From assembly GCA_024707145.1 (NCBI GenBank), contig JANQAI010000013.1:112588-176587 (forward strand): a DNA stretch of 64,000 nucleotides. Reading direction: 5' to 3'. Origin of the DNA: Magnetospirillum sp. (lineage in GTDB: Bacteria > Pseudomonadota > Alphaproteobacteria > Rhodospirillales > Magnetospirillaceae). Positions 30,171 through 39,182 of the stretch are shown here, in pieces; within the stretch, counting starts at the first letter, position 1, and each line of letters starts with the position of its first letter. A program made the position numbers and the translations under genes. Under the pieces are notes generated by a model that did not search any database, was not told the origin of the DNA, and saw nothing but the letters and a program-made list of their open reading frames with translations.

Positions 30171-30220
30171 GACTAGAGTGGACGGCCTGTGGCAATTCCG
30201 CATGTGGTCTAACCCGGCGC

Positions 30221-30249
30221 TGGCAATGCCTGTGGCGCTGCACTATATT
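30221..30249 (+). promoter_or_regulatory. Candidate ssrA promoter
   Basis: TGGCAA (30221-30226) and TATATT (30244-30249) are separated by 17 bases, placing the transcript start near 30256, just before the acceptor piece of the tmRNA. Confidence 0.5.
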
Positions 30250-30255
30250 GTGCCC

Positions 30256-30535
30256 CGTCGGGTTCGCCCGACTATGGCGCTAAACGTTATACGGAATAGG
30301 CCTTGCGGACCCGGGGGCGGTACCCGGCGCCTCCACCATCTTCCGGCTGATCGGGCCGGTCCATGGGGGCGAAACAGGATCGACGCGGGTAGTAAAGGTA
30401 TGGCTTGCGCTCGGCATGGTATCCACCGTTATCGGGCCGACTCAAACAAGTGCCAACGACAACGTTGCTCTTGCCGCTGCCGCTTAATCGGTAAGCGCGG
30501 TCCGGGGGGCGCCGGGCAACAGAAGTCCCCCCACT
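30256..30535 (+). ncRNA. ssrA: Two-piece (circularly permuted) tmRNA
   Basis: tmRNA rescues stalled ribosomes and adds a degradation tag. The gene is permuted: the tRNA 3' half comes first, with a T-arm CCGGG/CCCGG and an acceptor strand CGCCTCC ending in ACCA (CCA at 30336-30338). A short spacer follows, then the 5' half starting GGGGGCG at 30365, which pairs with that acceptor strand. The tag frame at 30452-30487 encodes ANDNVALAAAA and a TAA stop. A GGGGGG/CCCCCC hairpin near 30503-30532 closes the gene. Outer ends are approximate. Confidence 0.92.
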
Positions 30536-30585
30536 TTATTAAGGATTTTAGGTTCGTTTGGGAATTTTGGGGGCCTCGCGGGTAA

Positions 30586-31077
30586 ATGTCGGAAGATTCC
30601 TTGCGTTACGACAAGATGGTGGAAGACGCCTTGCGCGGCGTGGTGCGCGATGCCCTGGCCCAGACCGCCGAGCACGGGCTGTTCGGCGACCACCATTTCT
30701 ACATCACCTTCCGCACCCGCTTTCCCGGCATCAACCTGCCCGGCCACATCCTCGCCCGCCATCCGGACGAGATGACCATCGTGCTCCAGCACCAGTTCTG
30801 GGGCCTTGAGGTGGATGACGAGCATTTCGAGGTGACGCTGTCCTTCTCGGGCGTGTCCGAGCGGCTGTCCATCCCGTTCGCAGCCATCACCGGCTTCGCC
30901 GATCCTTCTGCCAAGTTCGGCCTGCAGTTCCAGGTCGAGGACGACGAGGATTACGACGACGAGGACCTGCCCGACGAGGCGCCGGCCGCCGCCGGCCTGC
31001 CCCAGGACGAGCCCGAGGACGACGTTCCGGCCGAGGGGGCGAAGGTCATCGCCCTGGACGCCTTCCGCAAGAAGTGA
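30586..31077 (+). CDS. sspB: Alpha-type SspB, ClpXP adaptor
   Basis: SspB tethers tmRNA-tagged proteins to ClpXP. The 163-residue protein matches the alphaproteobacterial form: RYDKMVEDALRGVVRDAL at the N-terminus, HHFYITFRT and PDEMTIVLQHQFWGLEV in the core, then an acidic, proline-rich linker and a C-terminal ClpX-binding tail, KVIALDAFRKK. It lies directly after ssrA, so the tag RNA and its adaptor are adjacent. Confidence 0.93.
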   Translation: MSEDSLRYDKMVEDALRGVVRDALAQTAEHGLFGDHHFYITFRTRFPGINLPGHILARHPDEMTIVLQHQFWGLEVDDEHFEVTLSFSGVSERLSIPFAAITGFADPSAKFGLQFQVEDDEDYDDEDLPDEAPAAAGLPQDEPEDDVPAEGAKVIALDAFRKK

Positions 31078-31083
31078 AATTCG

Positions 31084-31178
31084 CCCTCTCCCGCTGGCGG
31101 GAGAGGGGCAATCCACTTGACCTTCCGCGCAAAAAGGTGTTTGTCGAACGCGGCTGCCCCCACCCGCGCGGGGTGGGG
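31084..31178. repeat. Double hairpin repeat between sspB and fumarase
   Basis: CCCTCTCCCGC pairs with GCGGGAGAGGG (31084-31107) and is followed by GGCAAT, as in the copy at 54001. A second hairpin, CCCCACCC/GGGTGGGG, lies at 31158-31178. Neither has a T run. Confidence 0.6.
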
Positions 31179-31219
31179 CATGCCTACCCTTTTCTCGACC
31201 GCACATCCCGAGGGCGCCG

Positions 31220-32836
<1,617 letters not shown>

Positions 32837-32863
32837 CCGAAGATTGAAGTAAGTCTATTAACG

Positions 32864-32898
32864 GAGCGTGAGGGTGTCTCCCTCACGCTCTTTGTTTT
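32864..32898 (+). terminator. Rho-independent terminator of class I fumarase
   Basis: An 11-bp perfect stem, GAGCGTGAGGG and its complement, with a five-base loop is followed by TTTGTTTT. Confidence 0.9.
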
Positions 32899-32991
32899 GA
32901 TCTGTTCACAACGCCTCGTTACAACTCGTTTCTTCTATTTGGCATGGGATTCCCTCTAGCCTTGCTGAGGCAAATTTGCGGGGGATTGTCC

Positions 32992-34122
32992 ATGCGGCGC
33001 CTGATTTTTGTTTCTGCTTCCTTGGTTTCTCTGTTTCAGGTGGAGGGTGCCTTTGCGGGAGTGTCCTGCCCTGGACCGGCACCGGCGCCCAATCAGGCGC
33101 CGGCGGTGACGCCGGACACCTCGCGCCAGTCGGCGTCGGCCACCGCGGGCTTGATTGCCGATCGCGTCGCCACCGTGGTGTCCTCCATCAATGTGGGCGG
33201 CGCCGGTGCCACCGGGACCGGCCCTGGTTCGCAGACTGGCGACCGCGCCAATGCCCACTGCCCGAGCCTGGTAGGCAATGTTCCCGACGCGCTGGATCAG
33301 GCGCTTGGCGCCAGCACTTCGGCGGAAGCGAACGGCAGCGACCGGATTCGCTATAACTCGGTCTGGACCGGCGGGTCCTACAATCATATCAAGAAAGACG
33401 ACGTCAACGGCCGCTACAACGGCGACGTCAAGAATGGCGTGGCGGGCTACGACCGCCGAGTCACCAAGGATTTGATCCTCGGCCTGGCCACTGGCTACGA
33501 AGAGGTGGACATCACCACCGAATACAATCAGGGAACGGTGGAAGGCAGCAGCGTCAGCGTGTCGCCCTATCTGGGCTACATCATCAACGGCTGGCTGTCG
33601 GTGGACGCCACCATCGGCCATACCTGGATCGACTATGATTTCAGCCGCAATTCGGGAGCGGTGAAGGGCAGCACCAATGCGGGCCGCTGGTTCGGTTCCG
33701 CCAATGTGAACGCAGTCCATCGCATGGGCGATTTCAAGCTGCGCGGCAGCCTGGGCTATCTGCGCCTGTACGAGCGGCAGGATGCCTATCGCGACAGCAC
33801 CGGCGCCCAGGTGGAAGAAGCCCAGGTGAATTTCGGCCAGATCCGCACCACCGTGGGCGGTTCTTACGACATCGCCACCGGTTTCGGCGTCTTGTCCCCC
33901 AACGCCTTCGTGCGGGTGGAATACGATACGCCCGCGTCCCATTCGGTGATGGTGGGCAACAACTGGATGAGTTCGGCCGACCGTACCGGCGCGGTGTTCG
34001 GCGTGGGCGTGGATGCGGCTATCGCCGACGATCTGACGCTCAACCTGACCGCGACCAGCACCCAGTTCCGCCAGAATACCGAAGCGTATTCGCTGATCGG
34101 CAACATCCGCTACAGCTTCTGA
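32992..34122 (+). CDS. Outer-membrane autotransporter-type beta-barrel protein
   Basis: The 376-residue protein has a signal peptide (RRLIFVSASLVSLF...GAFA), a short region rich in Ala, Pro, Ser and Thr, and then a barrel of about 270 residues with alternating strands, ending NIRYSF with the terminal Phe needed for outer-membrane insertion. It matches the autotransporter barrel domain, but there is no passenger of normal size. ATG 32992 follows GGGGGA and puts the signal peptide at the start; ATG 32944 is less likely. Function unknown; flanked by terminators. Confidence 0.8.
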   Translation: MRRLIFVSASLVSLFQVEGAFAGVSCPGPAPAPNQAPAVTPDTSRQSASATAGLIADRVATVVSSINVGGAGATGTGPGSQTGDRANAHCPSLVGNVPDALDQALGASTSAEANGSDRIRYNSVWTGGSYNHIKKDDVNGRYNGDVKNGVAGYDRRVTKDLILGLATGYEEVDITTEYNQGTVEGSSVSVSPYLGYIINGWLSVDATIGHTWIDYDFSRNSGAVKGSTNAGRWFGSANVNAVHRMGDFKLRGSLGYLRLYERQDAYRDSTGAQVEEAQVNFGQIRTTVGGSYDIATGFGVLSPNAFVRVEYDTPASHSVMVGNNWMSSADRTGAVFGVGVDAAIADDLTLNLTATSTQFRQNTEAYSLIGNIRYSF

Positions 34123-34145
34123 CCGTCGGTCAGGAAGAGACGCGG

Positions 34146-34174
34146 GCCCCCGGCCACGAGGCCGGGGGCTTTTT
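34146..34174 (+). terminator. Rho-independent terminator of the beta-barrel gene
   Basis: GCCCCCGGCC pairs perfectly with GGCCGGGGGC around ACGA and is followed by five T residues, 24 bases after the stop codon. Confidence 0.92.
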
Positions 34175-34204
34175 GTTTGCCCAGGGGCTGCCCACCTTCA
34201 GGGT

Positions 34205-34603
34205 ATGTCCCTGTCTCCCCGCACCCAGCGCATCCTGGTTTCCCTTGGCCGCGGTTTCCGCCAGCGCTGCCCCCGTTGCGGCATCGGACGGTCGCTGGTG
34301 CGCTACCTGACCGTGGTCGATCATTGCGACCACTGCGGGGAAAAGCTGGGACACATCCGCGCCGATGACGGGCCGGCCTATTTCACCATCCTGGCGGTGG
34401 GGCACATCGTGGTGCCGGGCGCGCTGGTGGTGGAGCAGAAATGGTCGCCGCCGCTGGTGCCCTTCGTCATCGGCGCCCTGGTGGCGACCGCCGGGCTGAC
34501 TTGGCTGCTGCTGCCCGCCTTCAAGGGCGCCATGGTGGGGCTGATGTGGGCGCTGAAGCTGTCCGGCGGCGAGATGCATGGCGATCAGCCGTCGGAGCGG
34601 TGA
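34205..34603 (+). CDS. DUF983 membrane protein with zinc-ribbon-like cysteines
   Basis: This 132-residue protein matches DUF983. Two CxxC pairs (CPRC and CDHC, about residues 22-45) resemble a small metal-binding ribbon, followed by two membrane segments (about 60-77 and 82-103). Members are often found near cytochrome oxidase assembly genes in alphaproteobacteria, but none is near here. Function is unknown. It converges on the SEC-C gene with no gap. Confidence 0.8.
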   Translation: MSLSPRTQRILVSLGRGFRQRCPRCGIGRSLVRYLTVVDHCDHCGEKLGHIRADDGPAYFTILAVGHIVVPGALVVEQKWSPPLVPFVIGALVATAGLTWLLLPAFKGAMVGLMWALKLSGGEMHGDQPSER

Positions 34604-35137
34604 TCACTTCCTCAGCGGGTGGCACTTGCGCATCTGGCGGCCGCTGCCGCAATAGCACGGATCGTCGGGGCGGGCGTGCTTTCTCAGCACCTTGAGGAAC
34701 AGGTCCAGCGCCGCGTCGCCGCCTTCCTCGCCCTGGTCGGCCAGGTCCATCCAGGCGGCCAGGTCGGCATCCTTGGTCAGCGCCTGGCGGCGCGGGCGGA
34801 CGCCCGGGGCGGCCTGTTCGTCGGCCACGAACAGCGAATGCGCCGCTCGGTCGGGGGTGGCGGTGACGTCGATCACCTCGTCCTTGGGGCTGGCCCAGAC
34901 CAGATGGGGCTCGGCGTGCAGCATGACGCGCGGCCACACCACCACCCGCCAGCCGGCCAGGGCGGTTCCGCCGAAGCGGCCCACGTGGCCGGGCAGGTTG
35001 GCGAAGCAGTCGCCGTCGCAGCCGGGGAAGGGGACTGCCTTGAGCACCACCGGCTCGGCGGCCGACAGGGTGGCGCAGAAGCGGCGGATTTCGCCGGTCA
35101 GCTTGGGCGGGGTGGAAAGGAAGGTGGTGCGTCGCAT
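34604..35137 (-). CDS. SEC-C motif protein
   Basis: The 177-residue protein ends with a SEC-C zinc-binding motif, CYCGSGRQMRKCH, like the tail of SecA. The rest is not recognised; a Cys-containing stretch (GCDGDCFANLPG) lies near residue 40. SEC-C tails can bind zinc and contact partner proteins, but there is no SecA motor here. Its stop codon abuts the convergent DUF983 gene. Confidence 0.7.
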   Translation of the reverse strand: MRRTTFLSTPPKLTGEIRRFCATLSAAEPVVLKAVPFPGCDGDCFANLPGHVGRFGGTALAGWRVVVWPRVMLHAEPHLVWASPKDEVIDVTATPDRAAHSLFVADEQAAPGVRPRRQALTKDADLAAWMDLADQGEEGGDAALDLFLKVLRKHARPDDPCYCGSGRQMRKCHPLRK

Positions 35138-35221
35138 GGTGGCGGCAAAATAGCGGCGGGCGGGCGTGGGAACAAGCCCGCGTCCGCCCGGTTGGACGTT
35201 TCCGCTGTTATGTCAGGTATG

Positions 35222-35677
35222 TCAGGCCGGATGGCCGTTGAAGACGTGGCGCAGGCGCGCCTTGCGCTCCATTTCGGCGATCAGCCAGTGGTCCAGCCTG
35301 ACCCCGTAGGGGCGGCCGCGTTCGCGCCAGGCCAACTCGGCGCGGCGCTGCACCAGTTCCAGGTCCTGGCCGCCGGCCAACTGGGCGGCCATGTCACGGT
35401 TGATGGCGATCAGCGTCTCGATCTGGTCGTCGCTGGTGGCGCGGCCGGCCTTGTGGGTGGTGGACATCACGTAGTCGGCGATGCGCCGGTCGGGAATGCG
35501 CCAGCCCTTGGCGTGGGCGATCTCGTTCAGGGCGCGCCACAGGCGATGGTTTCCGTCCAGCGCGGCGAGGAAGCGCTGGTTGTCGCAGGCATCGGCCATT
35601 TCGTCGGCGGCCCGGGTCAGGGCGACGGCGCTGCTCTCCGGCAGGGTCAGGCGGACTGGAATGGAAACGCTACCCAT
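35222..35677 (-). CDS. FlaF-like/DUF2934 two-domain protein (paralogue 1)
   Basis: Residues 1-100 of this 151-residue protein resemble the flagellin regulator FlaF (NHRLWRALNEIA, DYVMSTTHKAG, LIAINRDMAAQLAGG). The C-terminal part (about 108-140) matches DUF2934, with RRAELAWRERGRP and DHWLIAEME. Both assignments rest on pattern only. A paralogue of the same layout lies 141 bases upstream on the same strand. No flagellar gene is near, so a role in flagellin control is speculative. Confidence 0.6.
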   Translation of the reverse strand: MGSVSIPVRLTLPESSAVALTRAADEMADACDNQRFLAALDGNHRLWRALNEIAHAKGWRIPDRRIADYVMSTTHKAGRATSDDQIETLIAINRDMAAQLAGGQDLELVQRRAELAWRERGRPYGVRLDHWLIAEMERKARLRHVFNGHPA

Positions 35678-35818
35678 CGATTTCTCTCCCCGCTTGTTGG
35701 GGCTTCGCCAAGCCCCTTGGTTTCTTGTGGTCTCTGCGTAACGTTATAAGCGGTTGAACTTCGCGACAATTATCCCTACGGAGGATAGAAGGGGGAGGCC
35801 GCTGGAGGAGCCCCGCTT

Positions 35819-36247
35819 TCAGCAGGGCTTACCGGCCACGCTCTCCATCTCGGCGATCAGCCAGTGATCCAGGTCCTTGCCGTCGGGCCGGCCCTGGTTT
35901 TCCCACAGGAAATAGGCGCGTTCGCGGATCTGGTCGATGTTGCCGCCAGCCAGTTCGGCCGAGACCCGGCGGTTGATATCGATCAGGGTGTTCAGTTGTT
36001 CGTCGTCGACGCCCCGGCCCATCTTGCGGGCGGTGGACAGGGCGTAATCGGCCAAGCGGGCATTGGGCACGCGCCAGTTGTGGCGCTCGGCCAGATCCTT
36101 GATGGTCTGCCAGACCTTGCGGTTGCGTTCCAGCGCCCGCAGGAACTTTCCAGCGTCGTCGGCATTATCCAACTGGGTGGCGGCATCGGCCAGCGCCAGC
36201 GCCCCGCTTTCGGCGAGGGTCAAGACATTGCGGTGGGCGCGGTCCAT
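35819..36247 (-). CDS. FlaF-like/DUF2934 two-domain protein (paralogue 2)
   Basis: This 142-residue protein shares its layout with its neighbour: NRKVWQTIKDLAERHNWRVP, DYALSTARKMGRG, TLIDINRRVSAELAGG, and a DUF2934 tail (RERAYFLWENQGRP, DHWLIAEME). The two are clearly paralogous and arose by tandem duplication. It is first in the pair and is divergent from fumC across a 278-bp gap with an AT-rich stretch (36340-36385) that could hold both promoters. Confidence 0.6.
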   Translation of the reverse strand: MDRAHRNVLTLAESGALALADAATQLDNADDAGKFLRALERNRKVWQTIKDLAERHNWRVPNARLADYALSTARKMGRGVDDEQLNTLIDINRRVSAELAGGNIDQIRERAYFLWENQGRPDGKDLDHWLIAEMESVAGKPC

Positions 36248-36525
36248 GCTCCTCCTCCCTTATCGGTGGTGCCGATCTTTCCCGTTGACATACCCGATGG
36301 TAGCCCCCGGCCACCTCGTATTTCAAGGGGAAGTGCTTTAAGGTTTCGGGAAAAAATAGTAAAAATTATTAAGAAAAAACAGAAACTTATGCCTTTCGCA
36401 GGGGGCGCGTATCCGTCCGGCGGAGACGGGGGGCGGACCATCCCCGCCATTCGGATGGGGGATGCTGGGGCCGCCCTCCGTGCGCTACCATATGGGGCGA
36501 GAACCTCTGGCCTGGGAGAAACGGA

Positions 36526-37917
36526 ATGGGTGCTATCCGAATGGAAAGGGACAGCATGGGCGAGGTGGCGGTCCCCGCCGATCGGCTGTGGGGTGCCCAG
36601 ACCCAGCGCAGCCTGGACAATTTCCCCATCGGCGCCGAGCGGCTGCCGCCGCCCCTGATCCGCGCCCTCGGCCTGGTCAAGCAGGCAGCGGCGCGGGCCA
36701 ATGCCCGGCTGGGCGTGCTGGACCCGGAGCTGGCACGGGCCGTCGAGCGTGCCGCCGCCGAGGTGGCCGACCTGTCCCTGGTCGACCATTTCCCGCTGGT
36801 GCCGTGGCAGACCGGCTCGGGCACCCAAAGCAACATGAACGCCAACGAGGTCATCGCCAACCGCGCCAATCAGGCGCTGGGTGCGCCGCTGGGGTCCAAG
36901 GCGCCGGTCCATCCCAACGACCACGTCAACCGCAGCCAGTCCTCCAACGACGGCTTCCCCACCGCCATGCACGTGGCCGCCGCCGAGCAGATCGCCGGCA
37001 CCCTGTTGCCCAACCTGGATCGCCTGGCCACGGCGCTGGAGGCCAAGGCCTCGGCCTTCGCCGACATCATCAAGATCGGCCGCACCCATCTGCAGGATGC
37101 CACGCCGCTGACGCTGGGCAACGAGGTGGGGGCGTGGGCTGCGCAGGTGCGTGCCGGCGCCGCCCGCCTGGCCCAGGCGGCCGAAGGCCTGGGCGAACTG
37201 GCCCAGGGCGGCACGGCGGTGGGAACCGGCCTGAACGCGCCCAAGGGGTTCGACGTGGCCTTCGCCGAGGAGATGTCGGCGCTCACCGGCCTGACCTTCC
37301 GCCCGGCCGCCGACAAGTTCGCTGCCCTGGCCGCCCATGATGCCCTGGTGGCGGTTTCGGGTGCCCTCAACGGCCTCGCGGTGGCGCTGATGAAGGTGGC
37401 CAACGACGTGCGCCTGCTGGGTTCGGGGCCGCGCTGCGGCCTGGGCGAACTGGTGCTGCCGGCCAATGAGCCGGGCTCGTCCATCATGCCGGGCAAGGTC
37501 AATCCCACCCAGGCGGAATCCCTGTCCATGGTGTGCTGTCAGGTCATGGGCAACCATATGGCGGTGAGCGTGGCGGGAGCCCAGGGCCACCTGCAGCTCA
37601 ACGTGTTCAAGCCGGTGATCGCGCTGAACGTGCTCAATTCCATCCGCCTGCTGGCCGATGGGGCCGACAGCTTCCGCCTGCGTTGCGTCGAGGGGCTTGA
37701 ACCGGACCGCGAGCGCATCGCCCATCTGCTGGAACGCTCGCTGATGCTGGTGACCGCGCTCAATCCCCATATCGGTTATGACGCGGCGGCGGCCATCGCC
37801 AAGAAGGCCCATGCCGAGGGACTGTCCCTGCGCGACGCCGCCCTGGCCCTGGGCTCGGTGACGGCCGAACAGTTCGACGCCTGGGTGCGGCCCCAGGACA
37901 TGCTGGGGCCGCGCTAG
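36526..37917 (+). CDS. fumC: Fumarate hydratase, class II
   Basis: This 463-residue oxygen-stable fumarase belongs to the aspartase/fumarase superfamily. Motifs include [33 protein letters not shown] and the signature [13 protein letters not shown]. It duplicates the reaction of the iron-sulfur fumarase 3.7 kb upstream. Starts at 36526, 36541 (MERDSMGEV) and 36556 are possible. The TAG stop codon lies inside the terminal repeat of the following palindromic element. Confidence 0.95.
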   Translation: MGAIRMERDSMGEVAVPADRLWGAQTQRSLDNFPIGAERLPPPLIRALGLVKQAAARANARLGVLDPELARAVERAAAEVADLSLVDHFPLVPWQTGSGTQSNMNANEVIANRANQALGAPLGSKAPVHPNDHVNRSQSSNDGFPTAMHVAAAEQIAGTLLPNLDRLATALEAKASAFADIIKIGRTHLQDATPLTLGNEVGAWAAQVRAGAARLAQAAEGLGELAQGGTAVGTGLNAPKGFDVAFAEEMSALTGLTFRPAADKFAALAAHDALVAVSGALNGLAVALMKVANDVRLLGSGPRCGLGELVLPANEPGSSIMPGKVNPTQAESLSMVCCQVMGNHMAVSVAGAQGHLQLNVFKPVIALNVLNSIRLLADGADSFRLRCVEGLEPDRERIAHLLERSLMLVTALNPHIGYDAAAAIAKKAHAEGLSLRDAALALGSVTAEQFDAWVRPQDMLGPR

Positions 37918-38387
37918 AGTTTGTCTGTTTTGGGCTGAATCGCTTTTTCCCTACCGTCACCCTCGGGCTTGACCCGAGGGTCCATGGATGGCCGGCTCAG
38001 GCCCACGGCTGTCCGGTTGAGCCGATGGAATGCCTGCCTGCGGAGCTCTAGCCTGCTTGGCATTCGCGGCTTTCGCCCTGCCATAGGAACACGGATGCCG
38101 CGTTCCGCGGCCACGGATGGCACGGAAGAAAAAATATTCCTTCGTCACGCCCGCAAAGTGGGCGTCCATGCCGGGGGCACCACCCATGAATTCCGGCTCT
38201 TTCAGGGGAAGCACCGGCAACACCCGTCCGTGTTCGTCCGTGGCCCGCGCCAGCGGGCATCCGTGTTCCCTTGGCACCACGCTGCCGTGCAAGGACTCTC
38301 CACGAAAGCCCAACCGGACAGGTGTGGGTCAAGCCCGGCCATGACGGTGAAGGGGGAATACCTCCATCTAAAACAGACAAACTCTAG
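37914..38387. repeat. 474-bp palindromic element with 18-bp terminal inverted repeats
   Basis: Both ends carry the perfect inverted repeat CTAGAGTTTGTCTGTTTT (37914-37931; complement 38370-38387). The arms go on matching imperfectly inwards: TACCGTCACCCTCGGGCTTG against its right-arm partner, CTGTCCGGTTGRGC, and GGAACACGGATGCC, so the whole could fold into one long hairpin with a central loop near 38110-38230. No coding frame in it looks real. It resembles a non-autonomous transposable element or composite repeat. Confidence 0.7.
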
Positions 38388-38396
38388 GCACAGGGG

Positions 38397-38597
38397 TCAG
38401 TGCACCACCTGCTCCCATTCGGCGACGCGGCGCTCGGCCTCTTCGCGGGTGGTGCCGTAGCGTTTCTGGATCTGGCCGATCAGCTGGTCGCGCTGGCCGG
38501 CCATGCGGTCCAGGTCGTCATCGGTCAGCTCGCCCCACTGCTCCTTGACCTTGCCCCTGAATTCGGTCCAATTGCCTTTGACCTGATCCCAGTTCAT
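38397..38597 (-). CDS. CsbD family stress protein
   Basis: The 66-residue protein MNWDQVKGNWTEFRGKVK... matches the CsbD family: small, very hydrophilic general-stress proteins of unknown molecular role. The conserved stretch WGELTDDDLDRMAGQRDQL is present. The true start is ATG 38597; the longer upstream frame is not coding. It is divergent from a ribbon-helix-helix gene and lies ten bases from the palindromic element. Confidence 0.88.
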   Translation of the reverse strand: MNWDQVKGNWTEFRGKVKEQWGELTDDDLDRMAGQRDQLIGQIQKRYGTTREEAERRVAEWEQVVH

Positions 38598-38661
38598 GCC
38601 GTCCTCCGTCCGTTGGTTCATCCCGCCAACACGGAAGAGGGGGGCGAGGTTCCGCGCCGCC

Positions 38662-38895
38662 ATGCTCAAGAAACGCTCCGTCGTCATCGCCGGCCACGCC
38701 ACCAGCGTGTCGCTGGAACCGCAATTTTGGGACGCGCTCAGGGGCATCGCTGATGTCCGCGGCGTTTCGCTCAACCAATTGGTGGCCGAGATCGACGGCA
38801 GCCGGCAGGGCAACCTGTCCTCGGCGGTGCGGGTGTACGTGCTGGAATATCTCCAAAAGAAAACCCCCGGCGGGTCCCTGGCCGGGGGTGGATGA
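38662..38895 (+). CDS. Ribbon-helix-helix domain protein
   Basis: This 77-residue protein matches small alphaproteobacterial ribbon-helix-helix proteins: KKRSVVIAGHATSVSLEPQFW gives the strand, and LRGIADVRGVSLNQLVAEID the helices. Such folds bind DNA as dimers, but many members of this group have no known target. Start 38662 is chosen because the domain begins there; the longer frame from 38596 overlaps the divergent CsbD start. Confidence 0.75.
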   Translation: MLKKRSVVIAGHATSVSLEPQFWDALRGIADVRGVSLNQLVAEIDGSRQGNLSSAVRVYVLEYLQKKTPGGSLAGGG

Positions 38896-38964
38896 AGTCC
38901 GCGAGGCGTTCCCATCGCGATGCCCGAGGATTTTTCTGGGGTGCTCGGGCCGCACCGGGAAGCG

Positions 38965-39069
38965 CTAGCGCTTCAGGCGGCTGACCACGAAATACGCCAA
39001 TCCGCCGGTAACCACCAGGATGCTGACCAGGAAACCCAGGGCGATGAGCGCCTCATTGTCCAGATGCAT
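38965..39069 (-). CDS. Very small membrane protein, 34 aa
   Basis: ATG 39069 is preceded by a good ribosome site, GGGGGAGATCACT. It opens a frame of 34 residues: an acidic N-terminus (MHLDNEALIALG), one membrane helix (about 9-29) and a basic tail (SRLKR). The charge pattern and the ribosome site support a real single-span protein. Function is unknown. It lies 114 bases after the GGDEF gene on the same strand. Confidence 0.6.
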   Translation of the reverse strand: MHLDNEALIALGFLVSILVVTGGLAYFVVSRLKR

Positions 39070-39182
39070 AGTGATCTCCCCCTTCAAGGGACTTTCGCTT
39101 GATGGTGGCTGCGACACTAGCAGCGCCCATCCTTCCGTGCCTTGACATGGATCAGTGTGCAGTGCGCAATTCCACCCAGGGG

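Noticed and set aside
30301..30338. A tRNA gene ending in CCA
   Set aside because: Only a T-arm and one acceptor strand are present. The matching 5' strand lies downstream at 30365, which marks a permuted tmRNA instead.
37914..38387. Insertion sequence with a transposase
   Set aside because: The element has terminal repeats but is under 500 bp and has no frame with transposase features.
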